Below, piece by piece: positions 7,207 to 14,134 of a stretch of 14,134 nucleotides of DNA. A program made the position numbers and the translations under genes. The first letter of the stretch is position 1. Each line of letters opens with the position of its first letter. Origin of the DNA: CAZGDB01 sp964524705 (GTDB taxonomy: Bacteria; Pseudomonadota; Gammaproteobacteria; Berkiellales; Berkiellaceae); the NCBI GenBank assembly GCA_964524705.1, contig CAZGDB010000032.1:1-14134 (forward strand). Reading direction: 5' to 3'. The notes below the pieces were generated by a model. The model saw only the letters and a program-made list of their open reading frames with translations, had not been told where the DNA came from and made no database searches.

Positions 7207-10200
7207 ATGCCTAGTACTTTTAACATTACCCCTCCAACACCAGGTCACACCCTCACGGTTAGTAACTTACCTGGCTGTTCTCAAGCTTTATTACTGGCCA
7301 CGTGGGTACAGAGTTATGGGCAACCCTTTATTGTGATCTGCCCAGATCTGAATAGTGCGCATCGTTTAGAGCGAGAGTTAGGTGTTTTAGGGACTGTCCC
7401 GGTATTTTTGTTTCCCGACTGGGAAACTTTGGCTTATGAACACTTTTCACCACATCCGGACATTATTTCAGAACGTTTATCGACGTTATACAACTTACAA
7501 AATTTAAAACAAGGGATTGTGATTTTACCTATCACAACGCTACTGCAACAAGTGGTCCCGCCTTCCTATTTAGAGCAACAATATTTTGTGCATAAAGTGG
7601 GTGAATCTCAGGACTTTGAAGCTTTTAAAAACAAATTATTACGTCAGGGGTATATTGGCGTACCTGAAGTACAGCAGCATGGGGAGATGAGTGTCAGGGG
7701 TTCTATTATTGATATTTACCCTATGGGGTCAGCCCTACCTATACGAATGGATTTTGATGATGATGTTATTGATTCCTTGCGATATTTTGAGGTGGACACC
7801 CAAACCACCACCAGCAAGATCGATGAGATTAAACTTTTACCTGCACGAGAATATCCTTTATCTGAAAATGCGATTACGCGATTTAGATCTGCATGGCGCG
7901 CTTGTTTTGAAAGCGACCCTTCTAAGTCTCCGGTCTATCAACAAATTTCTCAAGGTTTAGGGGCACAAGGAGTAGAATATTATTTACCGTTATTTTTTGA
8001 AAAAATGGCACAACTGTGGGACTATTTTCCCACGCAAAGTATTGTGGTTTTAGAAGAGCAGCTAACAACGACTGCAGAAGGGTTTTGGAAATCTTTAAAA
8101 GAACGTTATGAGGCCCGCACCTGGGATACCAGTTATCCTCCCTTACCACCTGAACAGTTGTATACCCCTGTTGACCAAGTCTGGGCAGCTCTTAAAAATT
8201 TTGGCAAGATTCAGTTTAGCTCTCAAGAAAAAGGCTTGTCTTTTAATTTTAAGGCCTTACCTGATTTAAGTGTGACGACCAAAGAGTACCCTTTAAAAAA
8301 ATTACATGATTTTTTAGCAACACAAACCGAGCCTGTTTTATTTTTGGCAGAAAGTTTAGGGCGTTTAGAAGTTTTAAAAGAGCTTTTAGCTAAAAGCGAC
8401 TTACACCCTAAAACCTATCAGACCATACAAGATTTTTGGACCAACCCAACGCCTTATGGGATTACGCAAGGCAATTTAGAAGCCGGGTTAATCGTAGCTG
8501 GTGAATGGATTGTGATCTGCGAAGCCGACCTTTATGGCAGCCGTATTATGCAAAGACGGCGGCGTAAAAGTGCACGTAAAACAACACCTTTAGAAGAAGG
8601 TATTAGAAGTTTAGCAGAATTAGAGATTGGAGCGCCTATCGTTCATATCAATCATGGGGTAGGACGCTATGCGGGGCTAGTAGAGTTACCAGTGGAAGGT
8701 CGTACCCAAGAGTTTATGGTGATTCATTATGCCAAGGATGACAAACTTTATGTTCCTGTGATGTCTTTAAATTTAGTCAGCCGTTATTCCAATGGGGGTA
8801 TCTCAGAAGCTGCACCGCTACATCAACTAGGCACGCCCACCTGGGATAAAGCAAAACAAAAAGCTTTAGAAAAAGCCCGAGATACAGCAGCTGAACTCTT
8901 AGAGCTTTATAGCAAACGAGCTGCCAAACCGGGGCATGCTTTTAATTTAGACAAAGAAGCCTATTTTGAGTTTAGTAACACCTTTAAGTTTGAAGAAACC
9001 GCTGACCAAACCCGTGCTATTGCCGAGGTATTAGAGGATTTACAGCGTCCAACGCCGATGGATAGGCTGGTGTGTGGAGACGTAGGCTTTGGTAAAACAG
9101 AAGTTGCCTTAAGGGCTGCGTTTGTGGCGATACAAAACGGCAAACAAGTAGCCGTATTAGTGCCGACCACTTTATTGGCCCAACAACATTTTGAGACTTT
9201 TAGAGATCGACTGGTAGGTTTTCCTTTCAAGGTCGAGGTGTTATCACGATTCAGAAGTGCTAAAGAAACTACTGAAGTTCTGGCTGGTTTAGAAAAAGGC
9301 ACCGTAGATTTAGTCATTGGTACTCATAAGTTATTACAACCTACCATTAAGTTTAAAAACTTAGGGTTATTGATTATTGATGAAGAGCATCGTTTTGGCG
9401 TTCATCATAAAGAAAAACTCAAAGCCTTAAGAGCGGAAGTAGATATTTTAACCTTAACCGCTACCCCTATTCCTCGCACCCTTAATATGGCCTTAGGTAA
9501 TATTAGAGACTTGTCCATTATTACCACTCCCCCTTTAAAACGGTTGGCAATTAAAACATTTATTCGCGAATATGATGAACAGGTCATACAAGAAGCGATA
9601 TTAAGAGAGTTGTTACGAGGTGGGCAAGTTTATTATCTGCATAATGATGTACAGGATATGGAAAACACTGCCACTCGCTTACAAAATTTAGTCCCGCAAG
9701 CCCGTATTGGGATTGCGCATGGACAAATGCGAGAACGTGACCTTGAAGCCGTGATGTCTGATTTTTATCACCAAAGATTCTCTGTACTCATTTGTAGTAC
9801 GATTATTGAGACTGGGATCGATATTCCCAGTGCTAACACCATTTTAATAGAACGCGCAGATAACTTTGGGTTAGCCCAGTTACATCAGTTACGAGGCCGT
9901 GTAGGACGTTCGCACCACCAGGCTTATGCTTATTTACTCACCCCTAGAGATAAAAAACTTACCCAAGATGCAAGCAAGCGTTTAGAGGCTCTAGAGTCTG
10001 CAACCGCTTTAGGGTCTGGGTTCATTATTGCCAGCCAGGATTTAGAAATTAGAGGCGCTGGTGAGCTCTTAGGGGATGCACAAAGCGGAAACATCAACTC
10101 TATTGGGTTTACGCTCTATATGGAACTGTTACAAAAAACCGTCAAAGCTTTACAAGAGGGCAAGGGTCGAATTGATTTTGATAGTCTAACCCCACAAACA

Positions 10201-10626
10201 GAGATAGACCTCAAAATAGCTACCCTGTTTCCACACAGCTATGTGCCTGATGTACATACCCGGTTGGTATTGTATAAACGTTTAAGTCAGGTAACCAATA
10301 CTCAAGAGTTAAGAGATTTACAAATTGAGCTCATTGACCGTTTTGGAGGCATGCCTGAACCTACACAACACTTATTACAAGTCACGACTTTCAGGTTACA
10401 AGCAGAGGCGTTAGGGATACAAAAAATAGAAGCGCACGCCAAAGGTGGGAAGTTTATTTTTAATCAACAACCCAAGGTCTCTATTGAAAAACTCATTGGG
10501 CTCATCCAACAAAGCCCGCAAGTTTATAAATTACATGGTGGTCACACATTGCAATTTCAAACTGTACTGACAGAACCAGTGGAACGACTAAAATTTATCG
10601 AGACATTACTAGAACGCTTAAACTAA
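7207..10626 (+). CDS. mfd: Mfd, transcription-repair coupling factor
   Basis: Mfd is a DNA translocase that pushes stalled RNA polymerase off damaged template and recruits UvrA for nucleotide excision repair. The 1139 residues are close to the E. coli length and align along the whole protein. The UvrB-like N-terminus (about 1-330) contains FPDWETLAYEHFSPHPDIIS. The RNA-polymerase-interacting domain (about 470-540) contains HINHGVGRYAGL. The helicase core shows Walker A GDVGFGKTE (from 624), DEEH (725-728), LTATPIPRTLNMAL (from about 750) and RGRVGRSHHQAYAYLL (from 896), the last leading into the TRG translocation motif. The C-terminal UvrA-masking domain (about 1000-1139) is present. The ATG at 7207 has only a weak GAAGAA upstream, but the next methionine would remove conserved sequence. 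The gene appears fully functional and is a single-gene unit, with a terminator-like hairpin behind it. Confidence 0.97.
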   Translation: MPSTFNITPPTPGHTLTVSNLPGCSQALLLATWVQSYGQPFIVICPDLNSAHRLERELGVLGTVPVFLFPDWETLAYEHFSPHPDIISERLSTLYNLQNLKQGIVILPITTLLQQVVPPSYLEQQYFVHKVGESQDFEAFKNKLLRQGYIGVPEVQQHGEMSVRGSIIDIYPMGSALPIRMDFDDDVIDSLRYFEVDTQTTTSKIDEIKLLPAREYPLSENAITRFRSAWRACFESDPSKSPVYQQISQGLGAQGVEYYLPLFFEKMAQLWDYFPTQSIVVLEEQLTTTAEGFWKSLKERYEARTWDTSYPPLPPEQLYTPVDQVWAALKNFGKIQFSSQEKGLSFNFKALPDLSVTTKEYPLKKLHDFLATQTEPVLFLAESLGRLEVLKELLAKSDLHPKTYQTIQDFWTNPTPYGITQGNLEAGLIVAGEWIVICEADLYGSRIMQRRRRKSARKTTPLEEGIRSLAELEIGAPIVHINHGVGRYAGLVELPVEGRTQEFMVIHYAKDDKLYVPVMSLNLVSRYSNGGISEAAPLHQLGTPTWDKAKQKALEKARDTAAELLELYSKRAAKPGHAFNLDKEAYFEFSNTFKFEETADQTRAIAEVLEDLQRPTPMDRLVCGDVGFGKTEVALRAAFVAIQNGKQVAVLVPTTLLAQQHFETFRDRLVGFPFKVEVLSRFRSAKETTEVLAGLEKGTVDLVIGTHKLLQPTIKFKNLGLLIIDEEHRFGVHHKEKLKALRAEVDILTLTATPIPRTLNMALGNIRDLSIITTPPLKRLAIKTFIREYDEQVIQEAILRELLRGGQVYYLHNDVQDMENTATRLQNLVPQARIGIAHGQMRERDLEAVMSDFYHQRFSVLICSTIIETGIDIPSANTILIERADNFGLAQLHQLRGRVGRSHHQAYAYLLTPRDKKLTQDASKRLEALESATALGSGFIIASQDLEIRGAGELLGDAQSGNINSIGFTLYMELLQKTVKALQEGKGRIDFDSLTPQTEIDLKIATLFPHSYVPDVHTRLVLYKRLSQVTNTQELRDLQIELIDRFGGMPEPTQHLLQVTTFRLQAEALGIQKIEAHAKGGKFIFNQQPKVSIEKLIGLIQQSPQVYKLHGGHTLQFQTVLTEPVERLKFIETLLERLN

Positions 10627-10662
10627 TAAGGTTACCAGGAGATGCGCACTTGATCGCTTTAT

Positions 10663-10697
10663 GGCATCATCCGGAGATGCCCCTTATTCTTTTTATT
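10663..10697 (+). terminator. Probable terminator after mfd
   Basis: The inverted repeat GGCATC (10663-10668) and GATGCC (10676-10681), with loop ATCCGGA, is followed by a T-rich stretch, TTATTCTTTTTATT (10684-10697). It starts 37 bases behind the mfd stop codon. The T tract is interrupted, so termination may be partial. An upstream GATGC (10641-10645) could pair with the same GCATC in competition. Confidence 0.5.
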
Positions 10698-10740
10698 AAC
10701 AAAAGTTGGAAAACTAGCAATCTAGTATCCTCTTCATTAT
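10696..10740 (+). promoter_or_regulatory. Putative emrAB promoter with palindromic operator
   Basis: The perfect inverted repeat ACTAG-CAAT-CTAGT (10713-10726) is flanked by GGA and TCC, extending the symmetry imperfectly. It overlaps a possible promoter: TTAACA (10696-10701, five of six to the -35) and TCTAGT (10721-10726, four of six to the -10), spaced by 19 bases. Palindromes of this kind in front of emrAB operons are typical sites for a MarR/EmrR or TetR-type repressor. No regulator gene is present in the window, so the binding protein is unknown. The long 19-base spacer would be unusual for an unregulated promoter. Confidence 0.38.
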
Positions 10741-10759
10741 TCTGGAGCACCTAACTTCT

Positions 10760-11677
10760 ATGAACCATCTACATCGTGCAAAAAAAATGTTAGCAGCCCA
10801 TAAGACGCTTTCTCCGAAGGCACAACGCAAACAAAGGTTCCAAGTATTAGGGGCAACCATATTTACAATATTTTTACTATACAGCGCGAATGCATTGTTG
10901 GGCGACCAACACATAAAAACAGACAATGCATATGTCGGTGCAGATATTGCGCAACTCACCGCTTCTGTTGAAGGCAATATAAAACAAATTAATGTCACCG
11001 ATACCCAAATTGTCAAACAAGGTGATATTTTGGTTATTATTGATGATATTGATGCCATTCTTGCCCTACGCCGTGCAGAGTCTACCTATGCGCGCGCCGA
11101 AGCAGATTTAAAAAATATTCAATTAGAATTTCAGCGGCGCAAATCTTTAATTAAATCCGGTTCGATTTCTGAAGAAGAACTCAGTACGGCAGAAAGCAAT
11201 TTTAAAATTGCAGAGGCAACTTATCGTGAAGCTTTAGTAATCAAAGAAATTGCCGCCCTTAACCTAGAACGTACCACGGTACGCGCCCCGATTAACGGAA
11301 TAATTGCACGACGTGCAGTACAATTAGGACAACGTATACATCCTGGTAGCCCGTTACTCTCTATTGTTCCCCTTCAGGAAGTCTATGTAGATGCTAATTT
11401 CAAAGAAGTGGACCTTAGACACATCAAACTCAACCAACCCGTAATCCTTACCTCTGATAAATATGGCTCTTCTATAAAATTTACAGGAAAAGTAAGTGGA
11501 TTTGCAGGAGGGACAGGATCTGTATTTGCAATAATCCCGGCACAAAATGCTACTGGAAATTGGATTAAAGTCGCACAACGCTTACCAGTGCGTATAACAC
11601 TAGACCCTAATCCACTCTTAGAACACCCTCTACAAGTAGGTCTGTCTATGCATGTTGACATTAACACCTCGGAGTAA
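10760..11677 (+). CDS. emrA: EmrA-type periplasmic adaptor of a multidrug efflux pump
   Basis: This membrane-fusion protein connects the inner-membrane transporter EmrB with an outer-membrane TolC-type channel. The single N-terminal membrane helix is at about 28-47. DNAYVG (55-60) opens the lipoyl/barrel-sandwich half, a helical hairpin spans about 100-170, and APINGIIARRAVQLGQ (from 176) closes it. The C-terminal beta-barrel carries the EmrA hallmark NATGNWIKVAQRLPVRI (263-279). At 305 residues it is much shorter than E. coli EmrA (about 390), and the loss is concentrated in the two hairpin helices. The start ATG 10760 has GGAG about 12 bases upstream, a long spacing. emrB follows three bases after the stop, so the two are co-transcribed. 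A HlyD-type secretion adaptor is less likely given the C-terminal signature and the DHA2 neighbour. Confidence 0.93.
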   Translation: MNHLHRAKKMLAAHKTLSPKAQRKQRFQVLGATIFTIFLLYSANALLGDQHIKTDNAYVGADIAQLTASVEGNIKQINVTDTQIVKQGDILVIIDDIDAILALRRAESTYARAEADLKNIQLEFQRRKSLIKSGSISEEELSTAESNFKIAEATYREALVIKEIAALNLERTTVRAPINGIIARRAVQLGQRIHPGSPLLSIVPLQEVYVDANFKEVDLRHIKLNQPVILTSDKYGSSIKFTGKVSGFAGGTGSVFAIIPAQNATGNWIKVAQRLPVRITLDPNPLLEHPLQVGLSMHVDINTSE

Positions 11678-11680
11678 GCG

Positions 11681-13180
11681 ATGAGTTTTTTGGATGACAC
11701 ACATAATATCGTCCTGAGCACCTCACAACTTATTCTTGTAGGCCTAATACTGGCACTTGCTAATTTTATCGTAGTATTAGACATCACTATTGCGAACGTA
11801 TCTGTTCCTAACATTGCTGGTGGATTAGCAGTTTCTCCGCTAGAAGGCACCTATGTCATTACCTCATACGCAGTTGCAGAAGCCATTACCGTCCCATTAA
11901 CAGGCTGGCTTGCCTTACGTTTTGGGACCGTACGTGTCTTTACCTTAGGGATCCTGATGTTTGGGGTATGTTCTGCGTTATGTGCTATGGCACACAGTTT
12001 AGATTTTTTAGTATTCAGTAGAGTACTACAAGGTTTAGCTGGCGGCCCCTTAATGCCGCTGTCTCAAACACTCTTGCTTCGCATCTTCCCCAAAGATAAA
12101 CAAGCTGCTGCTATTGGACTTTGGGGAATGACAACACTGATAGCACCGATTATGGGCCCCATCGTCGGTGGCTACATTTGTGACAACTATGGCTGGCCCT
12201 TTATTTTTTATATTAACCTCCCCATTACACTATTCTGCGGACTCACAGCCCTTGTTATGTTAACGCAGTTTGAAACCACTGTTCAAAAACATAAAATGGA
12301 TATTATGGGACTTATATTATTAGTCATATGGGTTGCAGCCCTTCAAATTATGCTCGATGAAGGCAAGCATTATGACTGGTTTGCCTCAACGGCAATCACC
12401 ACCCTACTCATCATTGCCATCATTGGTTTTATAGCCTTTGTAATTTGGGAGTTGGGTGAGGAACAACCTATTGTCAACCTTCGTGTCTTTAGACATAAAG
12501 GGTTTACGGTTAGCGTGATTACCTTAAGCCTCACCTTTGGTGCCTATTTTGGTTCTGTAGTACTCACCCCTTTATGGCTACAAAGCTATATGGGTTACAC
12601 AGCGACCTGGTCGGGCCTGACCATTGGCATGGTCGGTATTTTAGCAGTCTTCGTAGCACCACTAGCCGCCAAACTCTCTACGACTATAGACCCAAGGCGG
12701 CTAGTATTTTTTGGTGTACTCTGGATGGCACTCTGGACCTTTATACGTGCATTCTATACGACAGACATGACCTTTGAAGATCTCGCAATCCCAATTTTAG
12801 TCCAAGGCATTGGCACCCCCTTTTTTTTCTTACCTCTCACAGGACTCTGTTTAGCCAGTATTGATACTAGCGAAATAGCTGCCGGCGCTGGACTCATGAA
12901 CTTTTTAAGAACTCTCTCGGGAGCCTTTGCTACCGCTTTATTTGTGAGCAGCTGGGAACATGAAGGTAAAACCTATCGCGCAGAACTAGTCAATATCCTG
13001 AAACCAGAAGATACCCACATACCGCCTGCAATGCTAGAACACTTGGTCGATATGCAAAGCTATACGCTGTCTACCAACCACATGTTCATAATCTGTACCT
13101 TTTTAATGGTGTTTGCTGCCCTGATTATCTGGATAGTCCCAAAACCTAATCACGCCATAGACCTTTCCAAAACCCATTGA
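11681..13180 (+). CDS. emrB: EmrB-type multidrug efflux transporter (MFS, DHA2 family)
   Basis: This proton-driven exporter of the 14-helix DHA2 family has 499 residues, close to the usual length. The first helix carries the family motif LDITIANVSVPNIAGGL (33-49). GWLALRFGTVRVF (75-87) is the loop 2-3 motif A, RVLQGLAGGPLMPL (114-127) lies in helix 4, and APIMGPIVGGYICDNYGW (155-172) is the antiporter motif C. The C-terminal helix ends shortly before residue 490. GGAG six bases before the ATG is a good RBS and overlaps the end of emrA, so the two are translated together. Substrates cannot be read from sequence. Uncouplers, fatty acids, bile salts or other hydrophobic compounds are typical of the family. 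Confidence 0.95.
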   Translation: MSFLDDTHNIVLSTSQLILVGLILALANFIVVLDITIANVSVPNIAGGLAVSPLEGTYVITSYAVAEAITVPLTGWLALRFGTVRVFTLGILMFGVCSALCAMAHSLDFLVFSRVLQGLAGGPLMPLSQTLLLRIFPKDKQAAAIGLWGMTTLIAPIMGPIVGGYICDNYGWPFIFYINLPITLFCGLTALVMLTQFETTVQKHKMDIMGLILLVIWVAALQIMLDEGKHYDWFASTAITTLLIIAIIGFIAFVIWELGEEQPIVNLRVFRHKGFTVSVITLSLTFGAYFGSVVLTPLWLQSYMGYTATWSGLTIGMVGILAVFVAPLAAKLSTTIDPRRLVFFGVLWMALWTFIRAFYTTDMTFEDLAIPILVQGIGTPFFFLPLTGLCLASIDTSEIAAGAGLMNFLRTLSGAFATALFVSSWEHEGKTYRAELVNILKPEDTHIPPAMLEHLVDMQSYTLSTNHMFIICTFLMVFAALIIWIVPKPNHAIDLSKTH

Positions 13181-13221
13181 TATCAAAAATAATAAGTTAA
13201 TTAACCTTCTCTTTAGTGAGC

Positions 13222-13249
13222 AAGCTATCCCTATGCAGAGGGATAGCTT
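13222..13249. other. Perfect 11-bp inverted repeat behind emrB
   Basis: AAGCTATCCCT (13222-13232) and AGGGATAGCTT (13239-13249) form a perfect stem with the six-base loop ATGCAG. It lies between the convergent emrB and the right-edge gene, 41 bases behind the emrB stop. Neither strand has a T run directly after the stem, so it is not a standard intrinsic terminator. It may act as an RNA 3' stabilising hairpin, a weak bidirectional terminator or a protein-binding site. Confidence 0.6.
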
Positions 13250-13397
13250 ATGGAATCGTTACTCTGGCATGCGTCGTACTGGCAAGACACGCTATTTATT
13301 AACTGATGCGCGAATTATGCCCAAGGTAGCTACCACACAAATCCTATTCCAGGCACTGAGTGACAACATCACTTACACCGCTTTAGCTGGAGATTGA
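13233..13397 (+). CDS. Doubtful small ORF, 54 aa
   Basis: This frame opens with ATG in the loop of the hairpin and reads MQRDSLWNRYSGMRRTGKTR, continuing to 54 residues and ending at TGA 13395-13397. The composition looks protein-like, and the frame is open upstream of the ATG as well, back into the end of emrB, which could mean a remnant of a longer gene. Against it: there is no clear RBS, and its last 25 bases run antisense to the right-edge gene. I recognise no family. It may be a chance ORF, a gene remnant or a small protein with a structured start. Confidence 0.2.
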   Translation: MQRDSLWNRYSGMRRTGKTRYLLTDARIMPKVATTQILFQALSDNITYTALAGD

Positions 13398-14134
13398 GAT
13401 CTATGTCCCTGAAAAGTTGGTTGCACGGCAGCACTACTGCTTGCAGCACCCGCAAATTGAACAGATGCAGCAGGAGATGACAACAGTGGTTGTTGAGCCA
13501 CCAATAACCGCTCTTGTAACACTTTCAGATTTTCAAGCTTCCAGGTATTCACTGGCTGCTTCCCTTTAAACTTTTCAACAATAGGATCTGTATCTGCTTT
13601 CTTTGCTACTCGCAAAGCATCTATTTTTTCGAGACTTTCTGGATCGGCATCACTACTAGGATCCTTCCGTAAAGTCGCCTCCACCGCTGGCTCATACAAG
13701 GCGTAGGACAAATATGAATCTAAAAGCTTTGATTCTAATATACAAACCTGATCCTGCTTCCAGCCGTTAGGATTCTCGGATTTTAGCACCTCAACAACAC
13801 TGTTGACAGCCTTCTCTGCATCCTCTTTCGACTTCCCTGCTTGACTCAACACTGAAAATAAAACCTGTGATAAATAATTAGTAACAAACCGTTGTTCTAA
13901 GATTCTTTTTAAGCTATCACTGCGTGTATCATAACTTTGTATCAATTTATAATTATTCCAAGTTGGTTTTTCTTTTCCAAATGGATTCACAATCTCCACA
14001 ACAGGCACTATTTTTTCTCCGCCATTCATAACGTATTGCTGATACAAACTGGCAATATTGGTTTTATTACAATACATCTCTAAAAGATGATATTCGACAT
14101 GATCAATAATCTGCTGTTCCGAGACAGTAATCTT
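13373..14134 (-). CDS. Unrecognised helical protein with internal repeats, N-terminus outside the window
   Basis: The frame is open from position 14134 to the stop at 13373-13375, so these are the last 253 residues of a longer protein; an internal ATG at 14077 need not be the start. The sequence is charged and helix-rich, with no signal peptide or membrane helix in this part. Three stretches resemble each other: VVEIVNPFGKEKPTWNNYKL (45-64), VVEVLKSENPNGWKQDQV (113-130) and IVEKFKGKQPVNTWKLENL (185-203). Each has a (V/I)VE start and a tryptophan 12-14 residues later, followed by a helix with LE or LQE. The final 35 residues are rich in Ala, Ser, Pro and Gln and probably disordered. No known family is recognised. 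Disordered tails behind helical repeats occur in secreted effectors, but that role is only a guess here. Confidence 0.78.
   Translation of the reverse strand, partial: KITVSEQQIIDHVEYHLLEMYCNKTNIASLYQQYVMNGGEKIVPVVEIVNPFGKEKPTWNNYKLIQSYDTRSDSLKRILEQRFVTNYLSQVLFSVLSQAGKSKEDAEKAVNSVVEVLKSENPNGWKQDQVCILESKLLDSYLSYALYEPAVEATLRKDPSSDADPESLEKIDALRVAKKADTDPIVEKFKGKQPVNTWKLENLKVLQERLLVAQQPLLSSPAASVQFAGAASSSAAVQPTFQGHRSQSPAKAV

Noticed and set aside
8961..9317. Minus-strand 118-codon ORF inside mfd
   Set aside because: It is the reverse-complement shadow of the conserved helicase core of mfd, with low-complexity composition.
10650..10754. TTG-started 34-residue ORF behind AGGAG between mfd and emrA
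   Set aside because: It spans the terminator-like hairpin and the putative emr promoter and reads like translated regulatory DNA; the RBS match is likely chance.
11383..11850. Minus-strand 155-codon ORF across the emrA-emrB junction
   Set aside because: It is antisense to two well-conserved genes, with no recognisable domain.
1..14134. CRISPR arrays, tRNA or rRNA genes, transposases and attachment-site repeats
   Set aside because: No regularly spaced repeats, no tRNA-like cloverleaf with CCA, and no transposase or integrase motifs were seen by eye on either strand.

Overview
The window reads as a chromosomal segment of a low-GC gammaproteobacterium with signs of a host-associated life. The core genes (mfd, the lolC/E-lolD pair, comEC, emrAB) resemble gammaproteobacterial homologues closely. 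The left part carries ankyrin-repeat genes in different states of decay, and the right edge carries a helical-repeat protein of effector-like composition. Together this suggests a Legionellales-type intracellular bacterium (Coxiella, Legionella, Berkiella or Rickettsiella relatives). That placement is inference; no rRNA or other marker is present.

Region by region. (1) Positions 1-560, minus strand: start of an ankyrin-like gene that runs off the left edge and is broken by a one-base frameshift in a run of eight A. (2) 685-1608, minus strand: a heavily decayed ankyrin-repeat pseudogene, readable only by switching frames, with a strong ribosome-binding site still visible. (3) 1649-2710, minus strand: an intact 353-residue ankyrin-repeat protein with a PPTY motif in its tail. 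(4) 2902-7088, minus strand: an overlapping three-gene operon, lolC/E-lolD-comEC, covering lipoprotein release from the inner membrane and the DNA-uptake channel. (5) 7207-10626, plus strand: mfd, divergent from the lol operon. (6) 10760-13180, plus strand: emrA-emrB, a drug efflux pair preceded by a palindrome that looks like an operator. (7) 13181-13372: an intergenic stretch with a perfect 11-bp hairpin. (8) 13373-14134, minus strand: the C-terminal 253 residues of an unrecognised protein with internal repeats.

How it fits together. The housekeeping part is ordinary: envelope lipoprotein sorting, natural transformation, transcription-coupled repair and multidrug efflux. The accessory part (1-2710 and the right edge) is where the novelty lies: three consecutive same-strand ankyrin-type genes, one intact, one frameshifted and one ruined, suggest turnover of an effector-like family. 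I found no tRNA, rRNA, CRISPR array, insertion sequence or phage gene, and no convincing new multi-gene defence or biosynthetic system.
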